DNA from: Rhodocyclaceae bacterium
GTDB lineage: Bacteria; Pseudomonadota; Gammaproteobacteria; Burkholderiales; Rhodocyclaceae
NCBI GenBank assembly: GCA_020445745.1
Contig: JAGRGB010000029.1
Coordinates: 62,001 to 126,000 of the forward strand
Length of the DNA stretch: 64,000 nucleotides
Reading direction: 5' to 3'
Shown here: positions 51,219-61,754 of the stretch, one piece after another
Numbering within the stretch: position 1 is the stretch's first letter
Layout of the letters: each line of letters begins with the position of its first letter
Program-made: the position numbers and the translations under genes
Notes under the pieces: generated by a model
Seen by the model: the letters and a program-made list of their open reading frames with translations, nothing else
Database searches by the model: none
Told to the model about the DNA's origin: nothing

Positions 51219-53546
51219 ATGTATGCCATTGTCTTGGCAGTGGTCGTTGCCTGCCAGATGCTGCAGTCGCTGCCGGTGCTGCCGTCGGCGACCTCGCTGG
51301 CGGCGATCTCCGCGGTCGGCGTGCTGCTGGCCGTGCCTGCCCGGCTGTGCCGGTGCCGCCGCTGGGCACCGGCGGTGGCGTTCCCGGCGGCATTCGCGCT
51401 GGCATTCGCCTGGGCCGGCTGGCGCGCCGAGTGGCGGCTCGCCGACGAACTCGCGACCACGCTGGAGGGGCGCGATCTGTCGGTCGCTGGCGCGATCGTC
51501 AGCCTGCCGACGCACCTGTCCGGATCGGTAGGATTCGATTTCGCGCTCGACGACGCGATCGTCGGCGTGCCTCGCCTGCTGCGCCTGCGCTGGTATGCAT
51601 CGGGCGAGCGCCTGCCGCCGCCGCCCGAGCTGGTGCCGGGCCAGCGCTGGCGCCTGACGGTGCGGCTGAAGCGTCCCCATGGCCGCCTCAATCCCCATGG
51701 CAGCGACAGGAGCGGGCGGCTGCTGCAGGAAGGCATCCGCGCGGTCGGCTACGTGCGCACCCCGCAGACCAGCGAACGATTGCCGGGCCGGGGTGGGGGC
51801 ATCAAGGCGTGGATCGCGGCGCGGCGTCTGGAAGTGCGCGAGCGCTTCGGGACCGTGCTCGCCGGACGGCCCTGGGGCGGGATCGCGGTGGCGGTCGCGC
51901 TGGGCGACCAGTCGGCGATCGATGCCGGGCAATGGCAGGTGCTGCGCGACCTGGGCATCGTCCACCTGGCGGTGGTATCCGGTCTGCACGTCACCATGGC
52001 GGCCGCCTGTGGCGGCCTCGCGGTGGCCTGGTTGTGGCGGCGCAGCCGGCTATGCCTGAGGCTGCCGACACCGGTGGCCGGGGCACTTGCCGGGCTGGTT
52101 CTGGCCTGGTGCTACGCGGCACTGGCCGGATTCGGCCTGCCGGTGCAGCGCAGCGTGCTGATGCTGAGCGTGGTCGCGCTGGGCTGGTTGGCCGGCCACC
52201 GGATGCGGCCGGGGCGGGTGCTTGCCGCCGCGCTGCTGGCGGTGCTGGTGTTCGACCCGTGGGCGGTGCTTTCGCCGGGCCTGTGGCTGTCGTTCGTCGC
52301 CGTCGGGATCCTGCTGGTGGTCGGACGGCGCGCTGTCGACGAGGGGGGCTGGCGGCGGCTGCCGGTGGCACTGCTGCGTTGCCAGCTGGCGATCAATCTG
52401 GCGATGATTCCGGCGCTGCTGGTCTTCTTCCAGCAGTTCTCGCTGGTCGCGCCGATCGCCAATCTGATCGCGGTCCCGGTGTTCAGCCTGGTGGCGCTGC
52501 CGCTTTGCCTGGCCTACGTGGTGCTTCCGTTCGATATCCTGCTGCTGACTGCCGATGCCGTCATCGAGTGGTCGATGGTCCTGCTGAGTCGGCTGCTGGC
52601 AGGCGACGTCGCGAACTGGCAGCAGGCCGCGCCGCCCCTGGCGCTGGCATTGCCGGCCATGCTCGGCTGCGCGTGGGCGGTGCTGCCACGGGCGACGCCG
52701 GGCAGGGCGGCGGCCCTGACCCTTCTGGTGCCGCTGCTGCTGTACCGCCCGCAGCGTCCCGGCGACGGCGAGTTCGAGCTGGTGGTGCTGGACGTCGGCC
52801 AGGGCCTGGCGGTACATGTCGCCACGGCCGCACACGACATGCTGTTCGACACCGGGCCGGCATGGCTGGGCGGCGACGCCGGCCGCTCGGCAGTCGTGCC
52901 GTACCTGCGTGCCGGTGGCGTCGCGAGACTCGATCTGCTGGTACTGAGCCATGCCGACCGGGACCACGCCGGTGGCGCGCGCAGCATCGCCGCGGCGCTG
53001 CCGGTGGCGCACGGCGCGACCATCGCCGGGGTCGACACGGCGCAGCTCGGCGGTGACTGGCGCCGGTGCCGAGCCGGCGAGGGCTGGAGCTGGGATGGCG
53101 TGCATTTCGAGTGGCTCAATCCGCTGAGCGGGCTGCCGGCTGCTGCGGCCAGCCGGAACGACCGGTCCTGCGTGCTGAGGGTCAGCGGCGCCGCCGGGGC
53201 GGCGCTGATTGCCGCCGACATCGGTGCCGCTGCAGAGGCGAGATTGCTGGCCGATGCCGCGAGCGAGCTGCGTGCCGACCTGGTGCTGGTGCCGCATCAC
53301 GGCAGCGCGTCGTCGTCGTCGCCGGCGTTCGTGGCGGCGGTCGCTCCTGCCGCGGCGGTGTATTCGGTGGGACACCGATCGCAGTTCGGCCATCCCAGGC
53401 CGGATGTCTGGTCGCGCTGGACCGCGATCGGAGCCCGGGGGCTGCGCACCGACAGCCAGGGTGCGGTTCGCGCGAGCTTCACCCGTGCGGGGCTGGCACT
53501 GACGGCCGAGCGCGAGCTTCGCGAACGGTATTGGCACGGTCGCTGA
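51219..53546 (+). CDS. comEC: ComEC/Rec2 DNA-uptake channel
   Basis: 775 residues from the ATG at 51219; in-frame upstream starts exist. It forms the inner-membrane channel for transforming DNA. An N-terminal membrane/OB-like region is followed by the competence domain (VAVALGDQSAIDAGQWQVLR, LGIVHLAVVSGLHVTMAAAC with the usual SGLH, GFGLPVQRSVLMLSVVALGW) and a C-terminal metallo-beta-lactamase domain (LDVGQGLAVHVATAAHDMLF, LSHADRDHAGGARSIAAALP, LVLVPHHGSASSSSPAFVAA). All three parts look complete, supporting potential natural competence, although no pilus genes are in this window. Confidence 0.95.
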   Translation: MYAIVLAVVVACQMLQSLPVLPSATSLAAISAVGVLLAVPARLCRCRRWAPAVAFPAAFALAFAWAGWRAEWRLADELATTLEGRDLSVAGAIVSLPTHLSGSVGFDFALDDAIVGVPRLLRLRWYASGERLPPPPELVPGQRWRLTVRLKRPHGRLNPHGSDRSGRLLQEGIRAVGYVRTPQTSERLPGRGGGIKAWIAARRLEVRERFGTVLAGRPWGGIAVAVALGDQSAIDAGQWQVLRDLGIVHLAVVSGLHVTMAAACGGLAVAWLWRRSRLCLRLPTPVAGALAGLVLAWCYAALAGFGLPVQRSVLMLSVVALGWLAGHRMRPGRVLAAALLAVLVFDPWAVLSPGLWLSFVAVGILLVVGRRAVDEGGWRRLPVALLRCQLAINLAMIPALLVFFQQFSLVAPIANLIAVPVFSLVALPLCLAYVVLPFDILLLTADAVIEWSMVLLSRLLAGDVANWQQAAPPLALALPAMLGCAWAVLPRATPGRAAALTLLVPLLLYRPQRPGDGEFELVVLDVGQGLAVHVATAAHDMLFDTGPAWLGGDAGRSAVVPYLRAGGVARLDLLVLSHADRDHAGGARSIAAALPVAHGATIAGVDTAQLGGDWRRCRAGEGWSWDGVHFEWLNPLSGLPAAAASRNDRSCVLRVSGAAGAALIAADIGAAAEARLLADAASELRADLVLVPHHGSASSSSPAFVAAVAPAAAVYSVGHRSQFGHPRPDVWSRWTAIGARGLRTDSQGAVRASFTRAGLALTAERELRERYWHGR

Positions 53547-53719
53547 CGTGCCGCCGGCGGATCCGGAGGTGGGCCGCGCCGGGCGCGACCGCCCGACGGC
53601 GGAGCGGCCTTCTTCCCGGCACCGGGCACCGCCACCTCCCGGATCGCTCCGACGGGCGCGTAGCGGCGGCAATCGGGCTAAACTGGCGGCAGCCGAAACC
53701 CCGCGGGGGAAGTCTGTTG

Positions 53720-54628
53720 ATGAACTTGTCGACCTTGTTGGACCGATTCCTCGGTGCCGAGAGTGCCGATCGGCCGCCGCAGATGCGCGAACGCACGGTG
53801 CAGTGCATCGGTGCCCACGGCCTGCACCGGATGGCCTATCGCGAATGGGGCGACCCGCTCAACCCGCGGGTGCTGATCTGCGCCCATGGCCTGACCCGCA
53901 ACGGGCGCGATTTCGACTCCCTGGCGGCCGTCATGAGCCGCGACTACCGGGTGGTGTGCCCGGATGTGGTCGGACGCGGGCGCAGCGAGTGGCTGAGGGT
54001 CAAGGACGGCTACGCCCTGCCGCAGTACGTGGCGGACATGATCACCCTGATCGCCCGACTCGACGTCGACACGGTCCAATGGGTCGGCACCTCGATGGGC
54101 GGCTTGATCGGCATGCTGATCGCAAGCCAGCCGGGCAACCCTATCCATCGCCTGGTATTGAACGATGTCGGCCCGGTGGTCACCGTGGCATCGATCGAGC
54201 GCATCGGCCAGTACGTCGGCAGCGCTCCCAGGTTCGACGACATCGAACAGGCGGAGGCCTATCTGCGAGTGGTGTGCGCTCCGTTCGGCGCGCTCAGCGA
54301 CGAGCAGTGGCGCCACCTCACCGAGAATGCGGTGATCGAGGTCGAAGGCGGGCTGGCGATGGCCTACGATCCGGGCATCGGCGAGCCGTTCCGCAAGAAT
54401 CCGCTCGTCGAGGACGTGGACCTGTGGCCGGTGTACGACGCGATCCGCTGCCCGACCATGGTGATGCGCGGCGCCGAATCCGACCTGCTCGAGCGCGAAA
54501 CGGCCGAGGAGATGTCCCGGCGCGGGCCCTGCGCGCGGGTTGTCGAAGTGGCCGACGTCGGCCATGCGCCGATGCTGCTCGACGAGGTCCAGATCGGCGA
54601 GGTACGGGACTTCCTGTTGGCCCAGTGA
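53720..54628 (+). CDS. Alpha/beta hydrolase
   Basis: 302 residues from the ATG at 53720. Catalytic elements: oxyanion region ICAHGLTRNGRDFDSLAAVM, nucleophile elbow WVGTSMGGLIGM (Ser), the acid near TMVMRGAESDLLERETAEEM, and the His in EVADVGHAPMLLDEVQ. Size and motifs match esterase/lactonase-type hydrolases; substrate unknown. Confidence 0.92.
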   Translation: MNLSTLLDRFLGAESADRPPQMRERTVQCIGAHGLHRMAYREWGDPLNPRVLICAHGLTRNGRDFDSLAAVMSRDYRVVCPDVVGRGRSEWLRVKDGYALPQYVADMITLIARLDVDTVQWVGTSMGGLIGMLIASQPGNPIHRLVLNDVGPVVTVASIERIGQYVGSAPRFDDIEQAEAYLRVVCAPFGALSDEQWRHLTENAVIEVEGGLAMAYDPGIGEPFRKNPLVEDVDLWPVYDAIRCPTMVMRGAESDLLERETAEEMSRRGPCARVVEVADVGHAPMLLDEVQIGEVRDFLLAQ

Positions 54629-54659
54629 GGTGATCGGCGGCAAGCCGCCGTCGCCGCGC

Positions 54660-55835
54660 TCAATGCAGGTGTCGCGGCATGTGTTCGGCGGGCTCCTCCG
54701 GCAACTCGGCGTGCACTGCCTCTCCGTCCGGTGACGGATAGTAGGGCGCGCCGCAGTCGTCGCAGTATTCGAGGGGGAACGGGTGGTCGAGCACCAGGAT
54801 CTCCTGCACGCCGCAATCGCGCAATGTGGCTTCGATCTGGGCGATCGACTCGGCCTCGTCGTCCTCGGCGCCAAGGAGTGGCCACACGACACCGTGCACG
54901 ACGTCGTTGCTCGGTTTCAGCGTGAAGCCGATGCGGAATTCTTCCAGTTGACGGTCGTGAAACGGCGCGACCACGGCCCGCAGGCCCGACGCCGGTGCTT
55001 CGAGGGTGGTGCCGAGGAAAGCCACCGAGGCGCGCACCGAGTATGGCCGGCTTTCCCGGTCGGCCTGGCGGCTGGCCGCGAAATAGGTTTCGGGCAGCAC
55101 CACCTCGACCGCGCAGCCCGGCAGCAGTGGTGCCAGGCAGGCACCGCCCTGGTTGCGCCATTGTTCGAGGCTGTGCTCGCGGTTGCCGCCTTGCTCCTGC
55201 CAGCGAAACACCGGCGCGCCACGCGGTACCGCGACCGCGGCCAGAAGGTAGCGGAGGTCGGACAGGAACTGGTTGGTCTCCGGCATGCCCTCGGCGTCGA
55301 CCCGCATGTCCCGGTTGTTCAGTGCCTCGGCGCCGAGTTCTTCGGCGAAGCCGGCGGTGGCGCAGTAGCCGACCGGCAACTGGTCCGGGCTGAACAGGTG
55401 ATCCGCCATCGCCATGCGCACCTCGTCGGCGAGCACATGGGCCTGCAGATGAACACGCAGGTTGGCGAGAACCGCGGGCGGAATCGTGCCCGCCGGGATG
55501 CGGAAGCGCGACCACGCCAGCACCGGGGCGGCGATCAGCAGCACGTCTTGCTCGCCGCGACGCCGGAACGCCGTCTCGGCCCGGGATTCGACGAAATCCG
55601 CCAGTTCGTCGTAGGCGCGCGAACTGACCGGATGCAGATGGTCGAAGGCCTCGTTGAAGATCTCGTCGTCGTTGGCATCGAGCAGGCTGTCGACGATGTC
55701 GACCAGCCGCTTTTCCCAGAAGCGGTCTTCCTGGCGGCTGCCGGATTCGGCCAGGCCGTTGGCCAGCCAGACCAGTTGCTCGGCGTCGGGGGAAAGGCCG
55801 CTGCGGCGGCCGAATCGGCTGCGTTTCATGTCCAT
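54660..55835 (-). CDS. DUF2863-family protein
   Basis: 391 residues. Matches the betaproteobacterial DUF2863 pattern: SGLSPDAEQLVWLANGLAES, LLIAAPVLAWSRFRIPAGTI, FLSDLRYLLAAVAVPRGAPV, RIGFTLKPSNDVVHGVVWPL. The C-terminus holds a CDDCGAPYYPSPDGE motif resembling a small zinc site. No signal peptide; cytoplasmic. Function unknown. Its presence is one reason for assigning the segment to Betaproteobacteria. Confidence 0.88.
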   Translation of the reverse strand: MDMKRSRFGRRSGLSPDAEQLVWLANGLAESGSRQEDRFWEKRLVDIVDSLLDANDDEIFNEAFDHLHPVSSRAYDELADFVESRAETAFRRRGEQDVLLIAAPVLAWSRFRIPAGTIPPAVLANLRVHLQAHVLADEVRMAMADHLFSPDQLPVGYCATAGFAEELGAEALNNRDMRVDAEGMPETNQFLSDLRYLLAAVAVPRGAPVFRWQEQGGNREHSLEQWRNQGGACLAPLLPGCAVEVVLPETYFAASRQADRESRPYSVRASVAFLGTTLEAPASGLRAVVAPFHDRQLEEFRIGFTLKPSNDVVHGVVWPLLGAEDDEAESIAQIEATLRDCGVQEILVLDHPFPLEYCDDCGAPYYPSPDGEAVHAELPEEPAEHMPRHLH

Positions 55836-55901
55836 ACCTGGGTCGGCTGCGAGCGCACTCGTGGCCCGGGAGCGGCATTGTAGCCGCCTGGCGGCCCGCC
55901 C

Positions 55902-56732
55902 TCAGTATACGTGCTTGTTGAGGCGGACCTCATGCAGAATCTTGGCCGAGATCTCCTCGATCGACTTGGCGGTGGAATCCATCCACTCGATGCCTTCCCG
56001 CCGCATCATGCGCTGGGCCTCCTCAATCTCGTAGCGGCAGTTCTCGACCGACGCGTAGCGCGAATTGGGGCGGCGCTCCTGGCGGATCTGGGACAGGCGC
56101 TCGGGCGAGATGGTCAGGCCGAACAGCTTCTTGCGGTGGCGCTGGAGATCCCCGGGCAGGCGGTTGCGCTCGAAATCCTCCGGGATCAGCGGGTAGTTTG
56201 CGGCCTTGACGCCGAACTGCATCGCCAGATAGAGGCTGGTCGGCGTCTTGCCGGAGCGTGACACGCCGACCAGGATCACGTCGGACTGCTCGAGGCCGGC
56301 GTCGACCACGCCGTCGTCGTGGGCGAGGGTGAAGTTGATGGCCTCGATCCGGCCCTTGTATTCGAGGCTTTCGGCGATGCCGCGGAAGCGGCCGACGGCG
56401 TGGGTCGAGCGCTGCCCGAGCTCGGTCTCCAGCGGGTCGATGAAGGATTCGAACAGGTCGATCAGCATCGCGCCGGTCTCGCGAAGCAGCTTGACCGATT
56501 CCGGACTGACCAGTGTGTTGAAGACGATCGGGCGCACGCCGTCGCGTTCGATAGCCTCGCGGATCGCGCGTACGCAGTCGATGACCTTGTCGAGGTTGTC
56601 GACGAAGGGGACCCGCACCTGACGGAAACGGATGTTCGGAAACTGCGCGAGCAGGCTGTGGCCGAAGGTCTCGGCGGTGATGCCGGTGCCATCGGAGATG
56701 AAGAATACGGTTCGCGTGTCGGTGGTGGTCAT
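55902..56732 (-). CDS. ppsR: PEP synthetase regulatory protein (bifunctional kinase/pyrophosphorylase)
   Basis: 276 residues. DUF299 family: an ADP-dependent kinase and Pi-dependent pyrophosphorylase that inactivates and reactivates PEP synthase on a Thr beside the catalytic His. Landmarks are [20 protein letters not shown], the P-loop-like [57 protein letters not shown] and the C-terminal EEISAKIL. It is divergent from ppsA with about 107 bases between them, the standard arrangement. Confidence 0.96.
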   Translation of the reverse strand: MTTTDTRTVFFISDGTGITAETFGHSLLAQFPNIRFRQVRVPFVDNLDKVIDCVRAIREAIERDGVRPIVFNTLVSPESVKLLRETGAMLIDLFESFIDPLETELGQRSTHAVGRFRGIAESLEYKGRIEAINFTLAHDDGVVDAGLEQSDVILVGVSRSGKTPTSLYLAMQFGVKAANYPLIPEDFERNRLPGDLQRHRKKLFGLTISPERLSQIRQERRPNSRYASVENCRYEIEEAQRMMRREGIEWMDSTAKSIEEISAKILHEVRLNKHVY

Positions 56733-56839
56733 GGCCTGTGGTCGGTGCTTGCGGAGGGTTAACCTATGATGTGGCGGCGCACGCCAGCGGATAGAATTGC
56801 GATTTTGCTTTTACGACAACATTTACGGAAGGTTTTCCC

Positions 56840-59206
56840 ATGACCCGTTTTGTCATTCCGTTCGAAGAGCTCCGCATGACCGATGTCGAGCAGGTCGGCG
56901 GCAAGAATGCTTCGCTCGGCGAGATGATCAGCCAGTTGCCGGCGAGTGTCCGCGTGCCCGGCGGCTTCGCGACCACGGCCGCGGCCTACCGGGAGTTCCT
57001 CGAGCACGAGGGGCTGGCGGGGCGCATCCACGCAGCGCTCGAAACGCTGGATGTGGACGACGTCGATGCGCTCGCGCGCACTGGTGCGGAAATCCGCAGC
57101 TGGCTCGTGGACACGCCGTTTCCGGAGCGGCTCGAAGGCGAGATCAAGGCCGCCTACGAACGGCTGACGACAGAGGGCGAGGGCAGCTTCGCGGTGCGTT
57201 CGTCGGCCACTGCCGAGGATCTGCCGGACGCCTCGTTCGCGGGTCAGCAGGAATCCTTCCTGAACATCCACGGTTACGACAACATCCTGCACGCGATCAA
57301 GGAAGTGTTCGCGTCGCTGTATAACGACCGTGCCATCGCCTACCGCGTGCACAAGGGTTTCACCCACGCGGAAGTGGCGCTGTCGGCCGGCGTGCAGCGG
57401 ATGGTGCGGTCCGACATCGGCGGATCCGGCGTGATGTTCACGATGGATACCGAGTCGGGATTCGACGATGTCGTGTTCATCACCGCCTCCTATGGCCTCG
57501 GCGAGACGGTGGTGCAGGGGGCGGTCAACCCGGACGAGTTCTATGTGCACAAGCCGACGCTGGCCGAGGGCAAGCCCTCGGTGGTGCGCCGCAATCTCGG
57601 CTCCAAGCTGATCAAGATGGTGTTCTCGGAGGATCGCAAGGCGGGCCGCTCGACGATCACCGTGGACGTGCCGGAAGCCGACCGCAACCGCTTCTCGCTG
57701 AGCGACGCCGACGTGCTGGAACTGGCCCGCTACGCGGTGATCATCGAGCAGCACTACGGCCGGCCGATGGACATCGAGTGGGGCAAGTCCGGCGACGACG
57801 GCAAGATCTACATCCTGCAGGCGCGTCCGGAGACCGTGAAGAGCCGCCAGAGCGGCAACGTCATGGAGAAATACCGCCTGAAGCAGTACGGCAAGCGGCT
57901 GACCCACGGCCGCGCGATCGGTCAGAAGATCGGCGTCGGTCCGGTAAGGGTGATCCAGTCGGCCAGCGAGATGAACCGGGTCCAGGCCGGCGACGTACTG
58001 GTCACCGACATGACCGATCCGAACTGGGAGCCGGTGATGAAGCGGGCGAGCGCGATCGTCACCAACCGCGGCGGACGGACCTGCCACGCGGCGATCATCG
58101 CGCGCGAGCTGGGCATTCCGGCGATCGTCGGCTGCGGCAACGCCACCGAGGTGCTCGACGAAGGCGAGTCGGTGACGGTGTCCTGTGCCGAGGGTGATAC
58201 CGGCTACGTCTATCGCGGCCGCCTCGAGTTCGAAGTGACCACCACCGACATGGGCAACCTGCCCGAGCTGCCGGTCAAGATCATGATGAACGTGGGCAAT
58301 CCGGAACTGGCGTTCGAGTTCGCCCAGATCCCCAACGCCGGTGTCGGCCTGGCGCGGCTGGAGTTCGTCATCAACAACATGATCGGCATCCACCCGAAGG
58401 CGATCCTCGAACTCGACCAGGTGCCGGCCAGTCTGCGCAACGAGATCCAGCGCCGCTCGCGCGGCTACCTGACGCCGAAGCAGTTCTTCATCGAGAAGAT
58501 CGTCGAAGGCGTGGCGACGCTGGCAGCGGCGTTCTATCCGCGGCCGGTGATCGTTCGTCTGTCGGATTTCAAGTCCAACGAATATCGCAAGCTGCTCGGC
58601 GGCGAGATCTACGAGCCGGAAGAAGAGAATCCGATGCTCGGCTTCCGCGGCGCGTCACGCTACATCGCCCACTCGTTCCGCGACTGTTTCGAGATGGAAT
58701 GCATCGCGATGAAGAAGGTGCGCAACGAGCTGGGCCTGACCAACGTGCAGCTGATGGTGCCGTTCGTACGCAATCTGGAGGAGGCCGGCGCGGTCGTGGA
58801 GCTGCTGGCCGAGCACGGCCTGAAGCGCGGCGAAAGGGGGCTCAAGCTGATCATGATGTGCGAGATCCCGTCGAACGCGCTGCTCGCCGAGCGCTTCCTC
58901 GACCATTTCGACGGTTTCTCGATCGGCTCCAACGACCTGACCCAGCTCACCCTCGGCCTGGACCGCGATTCGGGCCTGGTGGCCCACGCCTTCGACGAGC
59001 GCGATCCCGCGGTCAAGCAGCTGCTGTCGATGGCGATCCAGGCGGCCAACCGCCTGGGCAAGTACGTCGGCATATGCGGACAGGGACCGTCGGATCACGC
59101 GGACTTTGCCGAATGGCTGATGGACGAAGGCATCCAGACCATATCGCTCAACCCCGATACCGTTGTCGATACCTGGTTGAGACTCGCCGCGCATGGCGTA
59201 AAGTGA
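56840..59206 (+). CDS. ppsA: Phosphoenolpyruvate synthase
   Basis: 788 residues. Converts pyruvate and ATP to PEP, AMP and phosphate for gluconeogenesis. The N-terminal ATP-grasp domain has [18 protein letters not shown] and [20 protein letters not shown]. The swivelling domain has the phospho-His loop [20 protein letters not shown], whose Thr is the usual PpsR target. The C-terminal PEP domain shows [20 protein letters not shown] and [20 protein letters not shown] with the catalytic Cys. The ATG at 56840 follows GGAAGGTTTTCCC. Confidence 0.98.
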   Translation: MTRFVIPFEELRMTDVEQVGGKNASLGEMISQLPASVRVPGGFATTAAAYREFLEHEGLAGRIHAALETLDVDDVDALARTGAEIRSWLVDTPFPERLEGEIKAAYERLTTEGEGSFAVRSSATAEDLPDASFAGQQESFLNIHGYDNILHAIKEVFASLYNDRAIAYRVHKGFTHAEVALSAGVQRMVRSDIGGSGVMFTMDTESGFDDVVFITASYGLGETVVQGAVNPDEFYVHKPTLAEGKPSVVRRNLGSKLIKMVFSEDRKAGRSTITVDVPEADRNRFSLSDADVLELARYAVIIEQHYGRPMDIEWGKSGDDGKIYILQARPETVKSRQSGNVMEKYRLKQYGKRLTHGRAIGQKIGVGPVRVIQSASEMNRVQAGDVLVTDMTDPNWEPVMKRASAIVTNRGGRTCHAAIIARELGIPAIVGCGNATEVLDEGESVTVSCAEGDTGYVYRGRLEFEVTTTDMGNLPELPVKIMMNVGNPELAFEFAQIPNAGVGLARLEFVINNMIGIHPKAILELDQVPASLRNEIQRRSRGYLTPKQFFIEKIVEGVATLAAAFYPRPVIVRLSDFKSNEYRKLLGGEIYEPEEENPMLGFRGASRYIAHSFRDCFEMECIAMKKVRNELGLTNVQLMVPFVRNLEEAGAVVELLAEHGLKRGERGLKLIMMCEIPSNALLAERFLDHFDGFSIGSNDLTQLTLGLDRDSGLVAHAFDERDPAVKQLLSMAIQAANRLGKYVGICGQGPSDHADFAEWLMDEGIQTISLNPDTVVDTWLRLAAHGVK

Positions 59207-59282
59207 TTCTTAATCATGCGTTTGCAGGATGTTTCGACGCTTCGATGGCTGCCTCGACGGCAGCCGATTCGGGGGGGCGAAG

Positions 59283-59291
59283 TGCTATACT
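59283..59291 (+). promoter_or_regulatory. Extended -10 promoter upstream of the M23 gene
   Basis: TGCTATACT matches the extended -10 (TG-N-TATACT); no good -35 is visible. It lies about 105 bases before the M23 ATG. Confidence 0.55.
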
Positions 59292-59394
59292 GCAAAACTT
59301 TCGCGAATTGCGACCGTAGATACACTCTACAACAACCGAGCACACGGGCGGCCATGACAGGCACGCCCGAAGATGAACCACGTCGGGAGGCTGG

Positions 59395-60369
59395 ATGGCG
59401 CTAGTCATTCTATCGGCGGATACGGCCGCGGAATCGAAGGTGAGGACCGTTTCGGCGCGGCGGCTTGTCGTCGGAGTCGCGGCGTTGGTTGCCGGCGCGC
59501 TCGCCGGCGGGTTCTGGCTGGGCTACGACCTCGCCCACGCTGATCGTGCGGTACAGGTCGTGCTCGACCAGCCCGCGGCGGAGGCCGAAGCGGATGCCAC
59601 GGACGAGACGGCGATCGTCGAGATGCCGTCGAGCGAGCCGGCAAGCCGTTTCCTGATCGGGCGCGTCGGAGAACTGTCGGGCCGGCTGCTCCGGCTCGAG
59701 GCGGAAGCGATCCTGCTGGCCAAGCGCCTGGGCCTGGAAAGCGACGAGGATGGCGAGGTCGAGGACGATCCGGAAGAGGATTCGAAGGCCACCGGCAAGC
59801 CCGCCGAGGGCGGCCCGATGATCCCGGCGATCGGCGAAGGTCTGAGCAGTTCCGACGAGGCGATGGCGGTGGTCGGCAGCAGCATCGAGATGCTCGAGGC
59901 CGACCTGCGCAGGCTGTCGGAGACGCTGTCCACGATCGACGAGATGGCCGCCCGGCAGGTCGTCGAGTCGATGATCTTTCCGAGCCGTGCGCCGGTGATC
60001 GGCTCGCACATAGGTTCGCGCTTCGGCAATCGCTCCGACCCGTTCACCAAGCGGCGTGCATTCCACAGCGGACTCGACTTCCCGGGGCGATCGGGTACAC
60101 CGATCCACGCCAGTGCCGGCGGTGTCGTGATATACGCCGGCTATCGCGGCGACTATGGTCGTCAGGTCGAGATCGACCATGGCAACGGTCTGACCACCCG
60201 CTACTCCCACGCCCGCCGACTGCGTGTCAAGCCCGGCGACGTGGTGACTCCCGGACAGCACATCGCGGACGTCGGTTCGAGCGGCCGTTCCACCGGTCCG
60301 CACCTGCACTTCGAGGTCCTCAAGAACGGCAGATTCGTCGATCCCGAGGACTATCTGCGCGCTGGCTGA
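59395..60369 (+). CDS. M23 (LytM) family peptidase, membrane-anchored
   Basis: 324 residues. One N-terminal membrane helix (about 22-44, RLVVGVAALVAGALAGGFWL), a helical and acidic linker (ESDEDGEVEDDPEEDSKATG), then a LytM domain. The catalytic zinc ligands are present: HSGLDFPGRSGTPIHASAGG (HxxxD), YSHARRLRVKPGDVV, and HLHFEVLKNGRFVDP (HxH). It should cleave peptide cross-links in peptidoglycan. Neighbours downstream are a coiled-coil membrane protein and a bactofilin, a combination known from cell-shape systems in other proteobacteria. Confidence 0.93.
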   Translation: MALVILSADTAAESKVRTVSARRLVVGVAALVAGALAGGFWLGYDLAHADRAVQVVLDQPAAEAEADATDETAIVEMPSSEPASRFLIGRVGELSGRLLRLEAEAILLAKRLGLESDEDGEVEDDPEEDSKATGKPAEGGPMIPAIGEGLSSSDEAMAVVGSSIEMLEADLRRLSETLSTIDEMAARQVVESMIFPSRAPVIGSHIGSRFGNRSDPFTKRRAFHSGLDFPGRSGTPIHASAGGVVIYAGYRGDYGRQVEIDHGNGLTTRYSHARRLRVKPGDVVTPGQHIADVGSSGRSTGPHLHFEVLKNGRFVDPEDYLRAG

Positions 60370-60377
60370 GAGCGCGC

Positions 60378-60776
60378 ATGCCGGGTCTGTTCGGCGCTGG
60401 TCGGAACACCAGGGAATTGACCGCAACGACCTATACGGTCGAGCGCGGCGGTGGCGGTTCCAGGGTCGTGTCGAGCGTGCTTGCCGTGTGCTGCCTGGTG
60501 CTCGCCGGCTACGCCACATTCCAGGTGTTCAGCGAGCAGTTCGCTCCAGCCTCGCGGGTGAGCCAGCTGGAGGCCGAGAACCGGCAGCTGCGCCAGCGGC
60601 TGGTCACCGAAACGGGGCGCCTGGGCGAGCAACTGACGGATGCACGCCTGCAGGCCGAAATGGACGCGGCGACCCGGGCCGAACTCGAGCGACAGCTCGA
60701 AGAGCTGAACACCCAGCTCAAGGAGGCGAACGAGGAACTGACCTTCTTCAGGCAGGCCAAGAAATCGAAGCCGTGA
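60378..60776 (+). CDS. Small membrane protein with periplasmic coiled coil
   Basis: 132 residues. One membrane helix (about 34-52, VLAVCCLVLAGYATFQVFSE), then a coiled coil (SQLEAENRQLRQRLVTETGR, LERQLEELNTQLKEANEELT). It starts 8 bases after the M23 stop and ends 32 bases before the bactofilin gene, so it is very likely in one operon with them and may link the bactofilin scaffold to the peptidase. No family recognised. Confidence 0.82.
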   Translation: MPGLFGAGRNTRELTATTYTVERGGGGSRVVSSVLAVCCLVLAGYATFQVFSEQFAPASRVSQLEAENRQLRQRLVTETGRLGEQLTDARLQAEMDAATRAELERQLEELNTQLKEANEELTFFRQAKKSKP

Positions 60777-60808
60777 CGAGCGCGGGCGAGAGACAACGGA
60801 GGAGAACT

Positions 60809-61255
60809 ATGCTGCGTCGCAAGAAAACCCAATCGATCGAGGTCACCAAGCTCTCCAGCCTGGTGGCCGACAACGTCGAGATCACCGGCGATCTCGCGTT
60901 TTCCGACGGGCTGCGGGTGGACGGCTCGGTACGCGGGAATCTGTCGAACAAGGCGGGGGAAAAGGGTTTGCTGGTGCTCAGCGAGCGTGGCCGCATCGAA
61001 GGCAACGTCCAGGTCCACGACGCGGTGATCAACGGCGTCATCGTCGGTGACGTCAGCGTCGAGCATTTTCTCGAGCTGCAGCCCAAGGCGCGGATCACCG
61101 GCGACATTCGCTATCGCCGGCTGCAGATGGATTGCGGCGCCTCGGTATCCGGAACCCTGACCTGCGAGTCGGAAGGTGAAGCTGTCACCAAGGCCGGGTC
61201 CAAGAGCGACGAGAAGGTCGTCGAACTGACCAATACCAACACCAGCCACGGTTAG
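60809..61255 (+). CDS. Bactofilin (polymer-forming cytoskeletal protein)
   Basis: 148 residues from the ATG at 60809 after GGAGGAGAACT. The central right-handed beta-helix repeats are clear: LVADNVEITGDLAFSDGLRV, DGSVRGNLSNKAGEKGLLVL, RIEGNVQVHDAVINGVIVGD and LELQPKARITGDIRYRRLQM. Bactofilins assemble into nucleotide-independent filaments that position cell-wall enzymes; an adjacent M23 peptidase gene is the typical companion. Confidence 0.95.
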   Translation: MLRRKKTQSIEVTKLSSLVADNVEITGDLAFSDGLRVDGSVRGNLSNKAGEKGLLVLSERGRIEGNVQVHDAVINGVIVGDVSVEHFLELQPKARITGDIRYRRLQMDCGASVSGTLTCESEGEAVTKAGSKSDEKVVELTNTNTSHG

Positions 61256-61289
61256 CCGCGCGGCCGCCGGGACTTTTCCTCTTCCAATC

Positions 61290-61754
61290 GTGGAATTCGA
61301 ACTGCAGTGGTGGCACTGGATCGTGCTCGCCGTCGGGCTGGCGGTGGCCGAACTGGCGATCCCTTCCTTCTTCGTGATCTGGTTCGGCGCCGGAGCTGCT
61401 CTGGTCGGGCTGGCGATGCTGGTCGTGCGCGACCTGTCGCTGGCCGAGCAACTGGCGATCTGGACTCTGGCGTCGCTGGCAATGGTCTTCGCGTGGTTCC
61501 GGGTGTTCCGCTCCGGGCGCCACAAGACGCGGATCGGCCTGGCGGAAGGCGAGGTTGTCGGCGAGGTCGGCCTGCTGGTCGGCGAGGTGGCGCCTTTCCA
61601 GCGTGGCAAGGTGCGTTTCCAGAAGCCGTTGCTCGGTGCCGACGAATGGGCGTGCATCGGTGACGAGCGAATCGCCGCCGGCGAGCGGGTCCGGGTAGTG
61701 GCGATCGAAGGCAGCATTCTCAAGGTGGCGCGCAGCGCGAAGGGGGGCACATGA
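61290..61754 (+). CDS. NfeD-like membrane protein
   Basis: 154 residues from a GTG at 61290. Helices in the first 75 residues (HWIVLAVGLAVAELAIPSFF, AAALVGLAMLVVRDLSLAEQ region, AIWTLASLAMVFAWFRVF) are followed by an OB-fold (LLVGEVAPFQRGKVRFQKPL, ERVRVVAIEGSILKV). NfeD proteins pair with SPFH proteins in membrane microdomains; the stop overlaps the next ATG as ATGA, matching that partnership. Confidence 0.92.
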   Translation: MEFELQWWHWIVLAVGLAVAELAIPSFFVIWFGAGAALVGLAMLVVRDLSLAEQLAIWTLASLAMVFAWFRVFRSGRHKTRIGLAEGEVVGEVGLLVGEVAPFQRGKVRFQKPLLGADEWACIGDERIAAGERVRVVAIEGSILKVARSAKGGT